A DNA stretch of 64,000 nt from contig JAFKAC010000011.1 in assembly GCA_025766275.1 (NCBI GenBank), positions 992,001 through 1,056,000 on the forward strand, written 5' to 3'. The stretch is from Lactarius indigo. Lineage: Eukaryota > Basidiomycota > Agaricomycetes > Russulales > Russulaceae. The notes under the pieces are model-generated. The model saw nothing but the letters and a program-made list of their open reading frames with translations. It was not told the origin of the DNA and searched no databases. Made by a program: the position numbers and the translations under genes. Of the stretch, positions 32,796 to 44,091 are shown piece after piece. How positions within the stretch are numbered: position 1 is the stretch's first letter; every line of letters begins with the position of its first letter.

Positions 32796-34400
32796 AGTGT
32801 AACGATTAAGGGAATTTAATCTATAAGGGAAAAGGTCGGTTGCTTGCGGCTTAAGCGGAGGACAGCACCAGGCGGCAATGTTGAACTGGAAGGGACCAAT
32901 GACACAGTGTTCCGTAATTAGTAAGGCCAAACAACGCCAAAGGAACAGAACGCGTCGCTCACGTGGCAGGAAAAAACGAGTGTCCAGCTGACGTCTAGAA
33001 GCGGCCCAATTCTTTACACACTTGAGTGTTTACAGAGGCCGAGGTTCTTGACCGGGCGTAATTGAAAGGTCGAGACCGAGCGAATCGAGGGCTCGACAAC
33101 GATACACGTGATGGGAAGATTACGTATGCACTAGCCCACGTCAACGCGCGTCGTCGATCTTTCCTTTCTTACTCACGCAGCAGACCCAAGGCCGCAAGGC
33201 TCGCCACGTACAGGAAGTTCTACTTCTCATTTCGCGAGCGGGCTAAGGTCTGAGTCTTCGAGGCTCCTTTGATCGACTCTAGCAGGGTCCGACTTGTAAT
33301 GGTCGAGCGATAAACAAGGAATTGTTCCTCCCTCAGCGTTTATCCCCAACGATCCTTTCGTCTGGTATCCTGGCTTCGTGTCTGGTGCCGGATGCGAGGG
33401 GAGGGTGCTGTTGGAGGCCTTGAGATTTGTTGCGGAGCCCGGGCACCTCATTTCGTCTCATTCCTTCGTCTCCCCACTATCACCCTATCGCACCTCTCCG
33501 TCCTTCGCGGGTCGGGCCGAGTCACTGGCGGGCGCTGCAGCTCCTTGACCTAGCAAACCTTGACCTCTCTATGTTCAACAAGCCGTTTGCATAGAGCATA
33601 CGACAATACATGGCCAGACACTTGTGCATGCGGGACATCCCTCGATCCCCCTGTGTGTGGGGAGGAGTTGAGCACGGCCATGTAAATGAGCCGTTGCCGC
33701 CCGTCTTTGCTGTGTGTGCTCGACTGTCATGACAGCGAGCAACAGGTCACTCACCTGATTGGTGTTTGACCTCTGTGCGATAAACCTTTTTCGTATGTCG
33801 CGTCGGTGGTCCCCACAGATGATGCCACCGGGGACTGCTTGGCTTGCTAGGTTGGGGAAACTGGTGTATGAGGGGTGCGGGGTGCAAGGAATAGCGAATG
33901 TTCTGTCCTTGAGTTCAATTTGCGGCTCGCGCGCTTCCTTCCTGGGAAGGGAAGGGCGTGAAACTCGATTCAGACTACTCTGGGTCTGCTGCGTCGACCA
34001 ATTTTTTGTTCTTATCTCCTCGTGAGGTATTTTTTTTCTCCAAGCACTTCATCTTTGTCAAGTTGCCAATCATCAGGTGAGGCGTTCCTCATCCCTTAGA
34101 TTACTCGCACCGTCGCTAAGTTATGACCACTTCGAGCAATACTTGATAGCCCTTGCGTTGTGACCTCTTCACCTACTCTGCTACGCTACATTGTTAGGTG
34201 TTCTCAATGTGAACGCTTGTCCTATCCTCCTCTGTAATGACTCATCCCATGACGCGATCTTCCCTAGTGTCTGTCGTGAAAGTCCGTATGATAGGTGGAA
34301 GTGACTAGCGCCACTGGTATCCCAAATATTGCTGTCGTTACTCCGGTCAGGCCTTGAGTGACACCTTCCTACAAGTTACATGTTACGGGACAGCGTTTCT
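32796..34400. other. Intergenic, no recognisable gene
   Basis: Upstream region of the acidic-protein gene and downstream of cystathionine gamma-synthase. Pyrimidine-rich stretches (33450-33560, 34020-34250) but no supported coding or RNA gene. Confidence 0.5.
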
Positions 34401-34475
34401 ATTAACGGTCTCTAAACCGTCTGTTCCGCTCCAGAAAATCAACATAGTCCCTGACCAGCCTCCTCGCCATACACG

Positions 34476-34596
34476 CCCAGTTGGATGGGCTTGTGACACA
34501 GAATAGTCTAGTTGGATGGCCCAATGAATCCCGCGCCAGTTGGATGGGGCGAGCAGCTCCGGAAGGAGCGACAGAAAAGAGGTCCAGTTGGATGGA
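34476..34596 (-). repeat. Four copies of CCAGTTGGATGG after the CGS stop codon
   Basis: The 12-mer CCAGTTGGATGG (one copy CTAGTTGGATGG) occurs at about 34477, 34508, 34536 and 34584. It would appear as CCATCCAACTGG in the mRNA of the minus-strand gene ending at 34636. The spacings are unequal (about 28-48 nt), so it is not a simple tandem repeat. Confidence 0.8.
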
Positions 34597-34635
34597 CGTA
34601 GCGTGCGCGGGGGGGAGTGAGTGTTAAACACCGCC

Positions 34636-36590
34636 TCACGCCCCTGCATTGGCGTCAGCGCGGTGTGCCTCCTCTGCCGCGCGCACAGCGCTCGCGAACA
34701 CATCGTGCAGCCATTCTGGATCCTCAAGCCCGACGCTAACGCGTACGAGCGAGCTGGGCACGTCGTACCGCGCCGCCCAGTCTAGTTCTCCATAGTGCGC
34801 GAGGATGGTATACGGGCACGCAAGCGTGAAGTTGGTGCCGAGGGAGGGGCCCTTGTCGCACGCGAGGGCGTCGAAGAACGCCTCCGCCGCTCGCGGGCTG
34901 GCGAACGTGAGCGAGAACAGCCCGCCGAAGCCGCCGCCCGGCAGACGGCGTGCGGCGTAGTGCGCGGCAGTCTGCCATTTGGGGTAGAAGACTTCGGTGA
35001 TGGGCGAGGAGGGCTCCTGAGAGGAGGCGTATAAGAGGTCGCAGACGCGCTCGGCGTTTGCGTCGATTTTGGCGGCGCGTTGTGAGAAATTGCGTGAGTT
35101 GCGTTCCATGAAGATGGCGTCTTCGTCGAAATAGATGTCTTCGTATCTTGTGATCAGTCGTTCCTTAAGTGCGGCATAGTGCTTGCGTGCGGGGTTCAGC
35201 ACGAGACTGTATACCACGCGAATGAGTCTACCGAGTTAGGCACCAAAGACGAAAGACATGCCTGCCGCCCATGACGTTTGAGTCCCCACTGAAGAGCTTC
35301 GACAAGCTCGTCGCCACCATGTCCGCAAAGGGCAGAGTTTCGACGTTGATGAAATTGCCGATACTGTCATCGATGACGATCAAAAAGTCGTACTTGTCGG
35401 CGAGGGCGCGCAGTCGCGAGAGATCGGCAGAGCGCAAGAGCGGGTTGGAGGGGAACTCGGTGAAAAGCGCGAGGATCGGCGGTTCATGCGGGTTCTTCGC
35501 TTGCTCCGCCTCCAAAATCTCTTCCAACTCATCGATCGAAGAGTCCAGCCCATGGCCCAAGAAGTAGCATCCAGGACCCCACTTCTCGAGAACCTTGAGC
35601 GTATCGGTATACGGAAAGCTGATAGGGAAGCGGTTCATTCAGTTCAGCCGCCGCGAGGTGGACTACGGACGGGCGGACGCACCCAAAGCACACGCTCTTT
35701 TTTGCGCCCCGGACGTCTAGGGCAAGTTGGTGCGCGGACCAGATCGCGCTCATGCCGGTCGGGAAGAGGAACACGTCGTGCTCCGTGACCGCGACCCCAC
35801 GCACGCTCTGCGCGACCTCGACCTCAGCCTCGCCACCAGCGGCGCTCTCATCGCGCACAAGCACGCCCGCAATACGGCGGCGCATCGCGCCCTTCGCCAG
35901 TTCTGCCGCAGCGACGTCCAAATTCCGTCCGTAGCGCTGCTCGAGGTACACGGACTGGTCCGTCCCGAGCGGCTCAGTGGTGCCGCCAGACGGTTCGCGT
36001 GCAGGTTTGGAGGCGTAGTGTCGGTGCGCGCCTGGTTTGAAATGCGGAGGAGTCGAAGATGTGGGTGAGGAGGCGGATGCGAGCGCAGAGAGGCATCGCG
36101 TGGCTAGTCGGCTCGAGATGCCTAGACCGGTGTGCTGCCAGAATTGCTTGGCGGTGCTGAATTGATCCCGAGGGAACAGGACGTGGAAAACGCAGAGGCG
36201 ATCGGAGATGCAGTGCTGTACGACGCGCGCGAGGACGTCGCGTGCGGCTAGGAATGCGCGACACGCCTCGGCGGATTTGCGGGAGGGGAAGAGTAGGGAG
36301 CTCTCTGAGGGTGTGCCAAATTTTTGTTCTAGGAGGGCGGAAAGCTACGTGCAACATCACAAGAAAAAGCTGTGTGAGGGGAGGCGCTGGTAAAAAAAAA
36401 AAACAGCACTCACTTTCCTGATATCCAGGTTTATGAAAAAGCGAGGGTATCCTGTCTGCATGGCATCTATGACACGAGCTTCTCCCTCTTCGTACCCGAC
36501 ATTATCCCTCCATGTTGGGAGTGAGACCGAGATCGCATGCTCTGTGAAGGCAGGAATTGAATTGCCAAGAGGGTTTTCTGAGGGAGCCAT
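34636..36590 (-). CDS. STR2: Cystathionine gamma-synthase (PLP enzyme)
   Basis: Exons 36590-36414, 36344-35683, 35618-35262, 35206-34636 join in phase to 588 residues. The third intron (35207-35261) begins GC (AG|GCATGT) and is a GC-AG intron; the others are GT-AG. The N-terminal about 200 residues match the fungal-specific extension ([47 protein letters not shown]). The PLP fold follows: [45 protein letters not shown], and the Schiff-base lysine in [15 protein letters not shown], then RNSRNFSQR and [16 protein letters not shown]. It makes cystathionine from activated homoserine and cysteine in methionine synthesis. STR2-like by recall. Confidence 0.93.
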
Positions 36591-36773
36591 GGTGGGAGTT
36601 GATGTACAAAAAAGCACGGAACACGAGGAGGATATTATCGCTCTTAGTCATGTGCTAGGACCCACACCTCATCTTATTTCTCGAACCACTTGTAGAGCAT
36701 TGTACTGTACAAAATGAAGTATTGAAACGAAACATAAGACAAACAAAGATGAAAACGATGTGCTGGCTTCAAA

Positions 36774-38611
36774 TCAAGCCGCCCTGGGGGCACTCGTGCG
36801 CCGAAGACTCCCTCTGGAAGCACTGCGCACATGTTCCGCAAATATGCCAGACGTCGATCCGTGGCTTGAAGTAGACGACGCACGCCTATGGCGTTGCATT
36901 CGCGATGGATCCACGTCGGGAATGTTGGCGATACGGGCGAAGAGCGAGAGGACTGTTAGGGCAGCCTTTCAACGGGCCAGTCCCGGGGAATAGTGAATAC
37001 GCTTACTGTCACCAATCGAGACGACGCCGGATAAGTTTCCACGCCCGCCAGCGGATGGCGAAGCAGAGCCATTCGATTCGGAAGTCACGAAGAGTCGGTG
37101 CGAATTCGCTACAACGTGAAAATTTTTGTTATCACAGACCAACGCACGGAAGGTGCGATACACGTACTAGCCAGTACCTTCTGGATCGTATACGCTAGTG
37201 TGGACGACGGGAACACGCTGTACACTGTGCGGCTGCATATGAGCGCTTAGTGGAGCCGCTTAGGGAGGGTGGAGGACCTGGATATCGATCAGCCCCATCT
37301 GTCCAGCCTTGGGGCATCTTCGAAAGTCGTATGAATAAAGGAGGGAACGCGCAGCTTAACACAGGAGACGAACCTTGATCTGTGAAACAAGCTGGTGAAC
37401 AAGCATCGTCAAAATATGGTTGCTTTGTGATGGCACGACCGTCTTGCGGTTGTGACTGTTAGCAAACAGTGCTACAATCAGGAAACAACTTCGCACAGAC
37501 CTGTCCGATGTCCGTGACGCTGATAGCGCTCAACAGATTGCCGCTCTCCTCCTCCAGAACCGCGACGCTACTGACGCCCAGATCGCTCATCATCCGCATC
37601 GCATCGAGCACGCTCTTACGCGAGTGCACTGCAACCACCTCAAAGTGCAGGTTCAACGACGGAAGTGGCAGCGTGCCGAGAGGATTCGAGACATAATGCA
37701 AGAACGTCGGAGAGGGCTGAATCTCCGGCAGTGGTGGCACTGCGGCGCCGGACGAACGAGCGAAAGCGCTGAAGAATGCAAGTAGACGAAGATCGGAAAT
37801 CACGCCAAGGTGCGACTCTGAGGATCCAGCCGGAGACTTAACGAGAACTGGAAAATAGAGTGGGCGTTGTTGTCTAAGTTTGAAGCGACGGACGTACCTC
37901 GGTGTGCGCCGGAAGAAAAGATAGCGAGAAGAGAGATTACGGACGCATCATGCGCGAGCTCCACGAGAGGGTTTTTCTCGGAAAGATCTTAGAAGGTGGA
38001 GTCACTGCTTCTGGAAGTAGACGATGCGGCATGAACGTACTGCTCACGAGTTGCACCGGGACGTGGCCTGCCTTTGCAGCTTCTAGGATCTGAGCGACCC
38101 GCGGGTGAGATTGGAGGTGCTCAGGGGTATACGTATGTCGCGTCGCGGCGAAGGTCAAAAACGCATTCACGTCTGCGAACTGGAGCACGGTCAAGCCACG
38201 GGTCAAAGTAGAGAGGGGGGCGTACGTCGAATAAGCCAGAATAGTGTCCATCGGGATCAGCGGACTTTATGGCGAGACATGAGGTGCCCTTGGATAGCAG
38301 GAGCTATAGCCTCCAGGATCAGCTCGAGATGCGCAGAAGGGGGGGGAAATTTCACGTCGCAAGCGTCTTCGACCGCGATCTCGCGATCGACAACGACTAC
38401 CGGGCCTTCGACCAGGGCTTCTCGAGCAGCTCAGAATCGGCGCGGAGTAAGGAGAGGGGTCACACGTACCTTGTGCGGTGGTGTTCTCCCAGACGCGGAC
38501 CCACTCTTCGCTTTCTGTGTTCGGTGCGGCGACAAAGCGAATGCTGGCCGGACTAGCGCTACGGCGGCTATGGATACTTGAAACAGACAATCGCTTGCTC
38601 AATGACGCCAT
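36774..38611 (-). CDS. SDS23: Sds23-like protein with CBS domains
   Basis: Eleven exons: 38611-38470, 38420-38356, 38303-38226, 38179-38041, 37987-37898, 37847-37501, 37442-37374, 37317-37278, 37224-37168, 37108-37013, 36952-36774. Introns are 46-60 nt and all phases agree, giving 433 residues. The N-terminus is Ser/Arg-rich. CBS-type segments are seen in VVVVDREIAVEDACDLLL/YSGLFDFADVNAFL, NPLVELAHDASVISLLAIF/HLGVISDLRLLAFF, VVAVHSRKSVLDAMRMM/LLSAISVTDIG and YPVYSVFPSSTLAYTI/LSGVVSI. The end is FARIANIPDVDPSRMQRHRRASS. The Sds23 family inhibits PP2A-type phosphatases and links nutrients to mitosis. An AMPK-gamma-like role is the alternative. Confidence 0.88.
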
Positions 38612-39733
38612 CGCTCGGGTAGTTTGGTCGCGACGCTAGCGGCGGTGGTCTCGATAATAGTATGGATGGTGTGGGTATGCACGTCGGCTTGAAGGTCGCG
38701 ATATCTCATTGTTGGTAACTTATGTACCTATCATGATGTGCCTATAGTTCTCCACGTCCCGCATCAGACAGACGCTCTACTCCCCTTACCCCCATCTGAC
38801 GAAGGACATGGCGAACGATTCGCTTCCGAAAGCCTTCTCCCTTTTGGTGTCTGCCCACAATTTCCTTACCCGCACTGCTATTTCGTCATTGTTCTTCTAC
38901 CTGCTTATCCTGCCTTGTACCTTCGCGTCCTTCGCATCACTCCTGCTCTGGTATCATCTCTCCGTCATGTATGCTCTCCTGCCCTCTCACTTTGCAAGCA
39001 GGATAGCTTTATCATGGTTTCCTGGTCCTCAACTACCCGGCCCTTGGTCTTGCCCTCAGTCTATCGTTGCCCGCGTCCGGTTTGCGCCATGATAAGTTCC
39101 ACAGGGTTCCATGGCGACAGACCCAGACCGGCCTCCCGCAGTAGAAGCCCTTGTGTGAAGCATGTGAAGACTCGCGCACTCTAAAGCCAGATCTTACGCC
39201 ACGGCCGAAAATAGACTCGAACCACAAACGCTTTTGCGGGCGCGACTATCTTTTTTTTTGTTTTTGGCCTACGCCTGTCGTGTGGGCCCACTTTTATCCT
39301 CCCCGGCGTCCTCCAAACCGACACGCAAGACTAGGGGTTGCCATCCGACAACAGCAATCGATTCGTTGCGAAGTCGAGTCGGCGGCACTTCAGTTGAAGA
39401 GCCAGACTGAACCGAACTTCAGCATCTCTACAGTAAAATCTTCTTCTACTTATACTGTAGTAGCACTTATTTATAGACAAAGGACAAAAAGGAGCTAGAT
39501 ACAAATGATAAAGGGTACCCCCCAAAAAAAGACGTACCGAATCTGTCGGCCCGGAGTGGACCGTTGAGAACGATACGAAAAGTACGCCAAGCTTAGGCTG
39601 AAGTGAAGCTGCATGGTGTCCTCGTGTCTCTACTCTCGGGCTCATGTACGCCCCTCATGCGTGTTATACTTCACTTTATATTCTCTTTGTGTCCCATACT
39701 ACCCTGAGCGCTGACTGAGCACTGTATGCGCTT
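38612..39733. other. Divergent promoter region
   Basis: It lies between the 5' ends of the Sds23-like gene (minus) and the first GTPase gene (plus), so it holds both promoters. TATA-like TTATATTCT lies at about 39676, some 60 nt before the GTPase ATG. No other gene is supported. Confidence 0.5.
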
Positions 39734-42181
39734 ATGGGAAACCTCTGTTCCGCTGCTTCTACCCGCTCTTCGCACCCCCCAGGCCGCGTTCCCCAGCAAC
39801 CTCAACCTAATGGACGAGCGCTTGGGCCTCAACAGGATTCGTCTCTGTCTGTATCGCCTCAGGGACGCGGTGCGACGCATAAGCCAGTCCCACCTGGTGA
39901 ACCCATTCCTGGACCCACTCCATCTCGGTCCAGTGGAAAAGTGCCCAAGTCACTCCCATCCAAACCCAGTAGATCGAGGTCAATGTCTTCTCCGCACTAT
40001 TCATCTAAGTCAAATTCCCGGAACCAGTCATATGATAGCGCACGGATGGCGCCTCTGCCAGTCTCTAGAGGGGAAACGTCCCAGAAACCGTTACTTAAAT
40101 CCGGTAGAACAAGGATCATGTCCTCCCCGCAAAATCTGTCTGGGTGCGTATAAATCATACGATAGCGCAAGAAACTTGCTAACCCCGGGGCACCTTCATC
40201 CTCACTTAGGCGGGGGCAGACTCAGGCTGCCACGAGAGGTAACAATGCCAGGACATTTCCTTCAACAGTGCGGGAGATGCTTCCCAACGGGTTCAGGTAT
40301 GTGCTCAGGCCCTGAAATATTCTCCAATAACCACCACAACTGTCCATAGGTTTAGAATCCTTGTCCTGGGGAAGGTAAGCGCTAACACATGGTACATCGC
40401 GAGGTTAAATTAACATCTACTATTGCAACAGAGTCAGTCTGGAAAATCCTCACTCATCAACACTGTCTTCAATGTCGATATGGCCGTGGGTACCTTTTTT
40501 TTTTTTTTTTTCTCTTTTTTTACCTTAATTCGGTTTCGCTGATGGAATACTTCTATTAAAAAAAGGCGGCACCGGGAAGCCAGCATGGAAATGCCGATAT
40601 TAACGCTGGCTTTTCTCCGGGAAACAACAGTTACCTCGTCGTGCACGAGTATTCTGGATTCGAATCGGGAGATACTCAAAGCCTACAGACTCTTAGGGAC
40701 TTCATATCGTATCGCACTGATGCGAACCGTTCAGCTTCGGAGAGACTTCATGCCATCTGGTAGACTGGACACCGTCGTCTTTTCTATGTATCTGACAAAG
40801 ACCCCTCCTTAGGATATGTGTTCCAATTTCTGATGCCATCGAGAACGGGCTGGGGGATGGGGTCAAAGAGATTTTGGGCATGAAAAAAGGTGAGTACTCT
40901 CAAGAACTATGGTATCTGAATATGGAACTGACGCGAGGCTTAGTGCCCGTCTTGATTGTGTTCACTAAATTTGACCTGTTGGTCTCCCGAGTTCAATTTG
41001 ATATTAGACGGGGCGAGATACAAAAGCACGAACAGCCGAGTGCCAAGGCACGTACGGTATACGAAGACTTGTGTAGCTCCCTGTTCAATAAGGGCTCTCA
41101 GGATGCGCCGGCGGTGATCTTTTCTGGTTATTTTCTTATGTATGCGTCCCACGAAGACCATATAATGACCCCGTAATATTCATAGAGAGACCAGCACATA
41201 AAGACCTAATTGGCGAACTAACTTCGACTACTCACGCGGTCATCAAGGCGGATTCGCATGATCTCACTGCCCGTCCTACATCGTCTCAAGTACTACCGAG
41301 TCCACCGATAACCCCTACGCTTCTTGCGTGGTCCATAGCACAGAGGGTCAACCATGATGTCATCATCCAAGCTTCCATCGAGCACGTACTATCATCCTTA
41401 TTCTCGAAAATAGTCACCTGATTCCGTTCTCCAGGGTTGGGCGAGTTCGTGAGTGATATATGTCCGCCAGAGTATCATCCGACACGTTCTCTCGCGTACG
41501 TAGGATATTGGCGTAGCCTCGGAACCAGTCAAGACTTCGCTGATCAGGCCCTGGCAAGCTGCGTGAATGTGATTCACGAAGATATTATCAACGTCTGGAA
41601 CTTTGACGACAAGGAAGGAGTCCGTGCTTTTCTTCCTGAGTTCCGTATCATTTGCTGAAAGGAACCAGTATCTGTTGAGTAAAGACTTCACGGCCAGGAT
41701 GTCCCACCTTGTTGGGGACCTAGCTGGGTCGCCTGCTATCTCGTAAGTGTGACGAAACGGACTCGAGACCGCACTGAAGACAGACCCCAAACAGTCCTGA
41801 CTTGAATGGGACCGTGGTGTCCATGGCCCAATGGATGAATGGTCTGTACCAAAACAAAAAGTGAACATGTTCTTTGTCGTTGTTTTTTCGGCCTCACCTC
41901 ATCTCCTTTCGCAGTAACAGGAACATCCGCTGCATCATGGCCTACATCGTGGACCTTACTGTCATCCTATACGGGCTCTTTTCGTCCGCTCATAGTGTAT
42001 CTGGAACAGAAGTTCAGTCCGCCGTGAAAGACTATGCTAAGAGTAGCACTAGGAGCCAAATCCATGATCATATCCGGAGCTTTGTCACGCAGATCCCCTT
42101 CACTTATCAGAATAAGGACACTATAATGGAGGTGATTATTGACTTGATTAAGCAAAATTGTGTACGGACCTCTACTGGTTA
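39734..42181 (+). CDS. P-loop GTPase paralogue 1, lipid-anchored
   Basis: The start MGNLCSAAST has Gly2 and Cys5, a myristoylation/palmitoylation pattern. A Ser/Pro-rich N-terminus runs to about 40143. Later exons give STVREMLPNGFR (to about 40294), then FRILVLGK|SQSGKSSLINTVF, a P-loop cut by an intron (about 40374-40431). ADINAGFSPGNNSYLVVHEYSG (switch/G3 area), a C..PISDAI segment, VPVLIVFTKFD (G4, TKxD, about 40948) and a helical C-terminus (YWRSLGTSQDFADQALASC; MAYIVDLTVILYGLF; IIDLIKQNC) follow. The intron at 41382-41434 starts GC where paralogue 2 has GT. I know this as a basidiomycete-expanded GTPase family of unknown role. Confidence 0.8.
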
Positions 42182-43036
42182 AATAGCCGTAATACTATTC
42201 ACTGTTATTCTTCGACGCGTGTGGTCCTCCACTTCGGCTTCATGAGCCCCAGCCATCCCTTTGATTTCGACGCACACATCTATCTCTATACGGTCGATCT
42301 ACTCTCTGTTAACGATTAGGAAGCCCCAAAACACCGAATCACACTCGCGATCCGTATTTGCGTCTCTCAAATCGGGGAGTGAGACATGCATGTTATATTT
42401 AATAAAATATGGATACATGGATACGAACACCGCATCAGCAAATTAAAATTAAAATTTTAGGTGCTTACCAAAATTGAAAGAGCTTATGTAGGCTTTAAGC
42501 TCATATTATTATTATGACAAAATAACAATCACTTGTAATTGAGCCACGATCACCAACGCATATATCTCAGTGCTTATGATCCTGTGGGTCACACGCAGTC
42601 CATTTGTAAGCGCTTATAATTTCTGTGAAAGTCTCATGGCCGAGTTGTAAGTAGTACAATTTTTGGACAGTTCTTGTGGCTGAATTATAATTTCTGGGCC
42701 AAGTTATAAGTTTGTCGCTTTCCGATGGCTCGTGGCTGGGTTTTAGTTGCCATATCAGTCTCACGTTCTCGGTCCTCATGGCGTCGCACCCTGCCATCGA
42801 TCTCAACACTGCCCTTCCCTCACACAGATACAGACACACACACACTCCCTCTCGCTTTCTCTTCGTTCCTTCATCATATTGCATCAAATGGGCCTCAACG
42901 ACGACAGCCACCCGTACTTGCCTCGCAAGCGGCCCCTTGGCCACTCGTAGACAGGCTGCGCGTCCCCACATTCCGCACCATCTTTGTCCCTCGACACCCC
43001 GTCTCCGTCGTATCGCCCATACCACCTACCCTTTGA
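42182..43036. other. AT-rich intergenic spacer
   Basis: Downstream of GTPase paralogue 1. 42430-42540 is strongly AT-rich. A segment at 42888-42960 resembles one at about 43218-43310 (both contain ATGGGC.TCAAC and CCCGTAGAC/CTCGTAGAC-GGCTGC), suggesting an internal duplication. No gene recognised. Confidence 0.45.
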
Positions 43037-44091
43037 TAGGGAATACCATGGGTTGGCACCACGGGTCGGCAAAACCTGTACGGGTCACGGGTACGGGTAG
43101 TCATTATCCAACCCGTGCAAAACCTTTACCCATAGTGTGAGTACCCGCGGGTTTTTGCAGGTTTTTCAACTTGTCTCATCATTCTTTACTTATCTCGCTC
43201 ACTCGCCCCTCATTATAGAATGGGCATCAACTTGAATGGCAACCACCACCCGTTTCCAGCAACAGCAAACCCACAATGGCAAATGGCCTCAGGGCACCCG
43301 TAGACCGGCTGCACCCCGAGCCATCTTTTTTTTGGTGCGTCGGTGTCAGCAGCCTCCTTTAGTAACGTAATTAAACGTCTTTTCTATCATGTCTTGCTTC
43401 ACACTCGCCTTCCAACATCACTGGTGGCTCACCTGCACCGCCCAGACCCTTCCTTGCCTCACCTAGGCTCAGATGTACGCGCCAGTAACACAGACGCCTA
43501 GCATTATATTTTTGTACTCTTGGATCCAGCTAAGTGTTTTTTTGGGACCCCGTGACGTGTTTGCTGACTTTATTGTATGCGGGCCTTGTGCTCCTCATCC
43601 ACCACGATCCAACCATTCCCTGAAATTGTCAAGACACTTTGCCGGGGACAAGGCGATCACGACGACCTCGATAACGGGACCACGACGACCAAGGCGATGG
43701 CGATCGAGGCAACCATGATGACTTTGGCAACGGCGACAAGGCAACCTTGACGACCTCAAGGCAACCACAATGGCCTTGGTCACAGCAGCGAGGCCACCAC
43801 GATGACCGAGGCGACAGTGATGAGGCCACCATGACGACCTCAACAACGGCAGTGGGGTAACTACGACTATCACAGCGATGGCCACCGTGACGGCGGTGGG
43901 GCGACTACGACGGCGATGGGATCCTACAATGATCACGGGGCGATGACAGACACCGTCATGAGTACTAGTAGTAGTAATAGAGTAATATATTAACATTTGA
44001 GCCGACTTTGAGACTGAGAAGGGGAGCTCAAGGACATGCGAGTACGGGTAGCCCCTAAATGACCCGGGGGTCACCCGTAGTATTCCCTACC
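43037..44091. mobile_element. Putative non-autonomous TIR element with CACGGGT-rich ends
   Basis: The left end TAGGGAATACCATGGGTTGG and the right end (complement TAGGGAATACTACGGGTGAC) are inverted repeats. Both are followed by clustered ACGGGT/ACCCG motifs (43065-43155; 44040-44080). About 1.05 kb. No clear target duplication (flanks CCCTTTGA and CCTCCCTC), and no transposase inside. Ends of this kind resemble hAT-type elements, but the class is not established. Confidence 0.5.
43640..43945. repeat. Degenerate GACGACC/AAGGCGATGG low-complexity tract
   Basis: About 300 bp of irregular repeats built from GACGACC, GGCAACC, GGCGAC and GATGG inside the TIR element. The long open frame on the minus strand here is a product of this repeat, not a gene. 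Confidence 0.6.

Noticed and set aside
41890..42180. Separate small gene at the end of GTPase paralogue 1
   Set aside because: The convergent paralogue has the same segment (IVDLTVIL...IIDLIKQ) as its last exon.
43055..43155. Telomere-like repeats (ACGGGT)
   Set aside because: The motif is not the fungal TTAGGG repeat, is irregular, and occurs inverted at both ends of one element.
43595..44074. 159-codon minus-strand frame rich in Val/Arg/His
   Set aside because: Produced by the GACGACC/AAGGCGATGG low-complexity tract.
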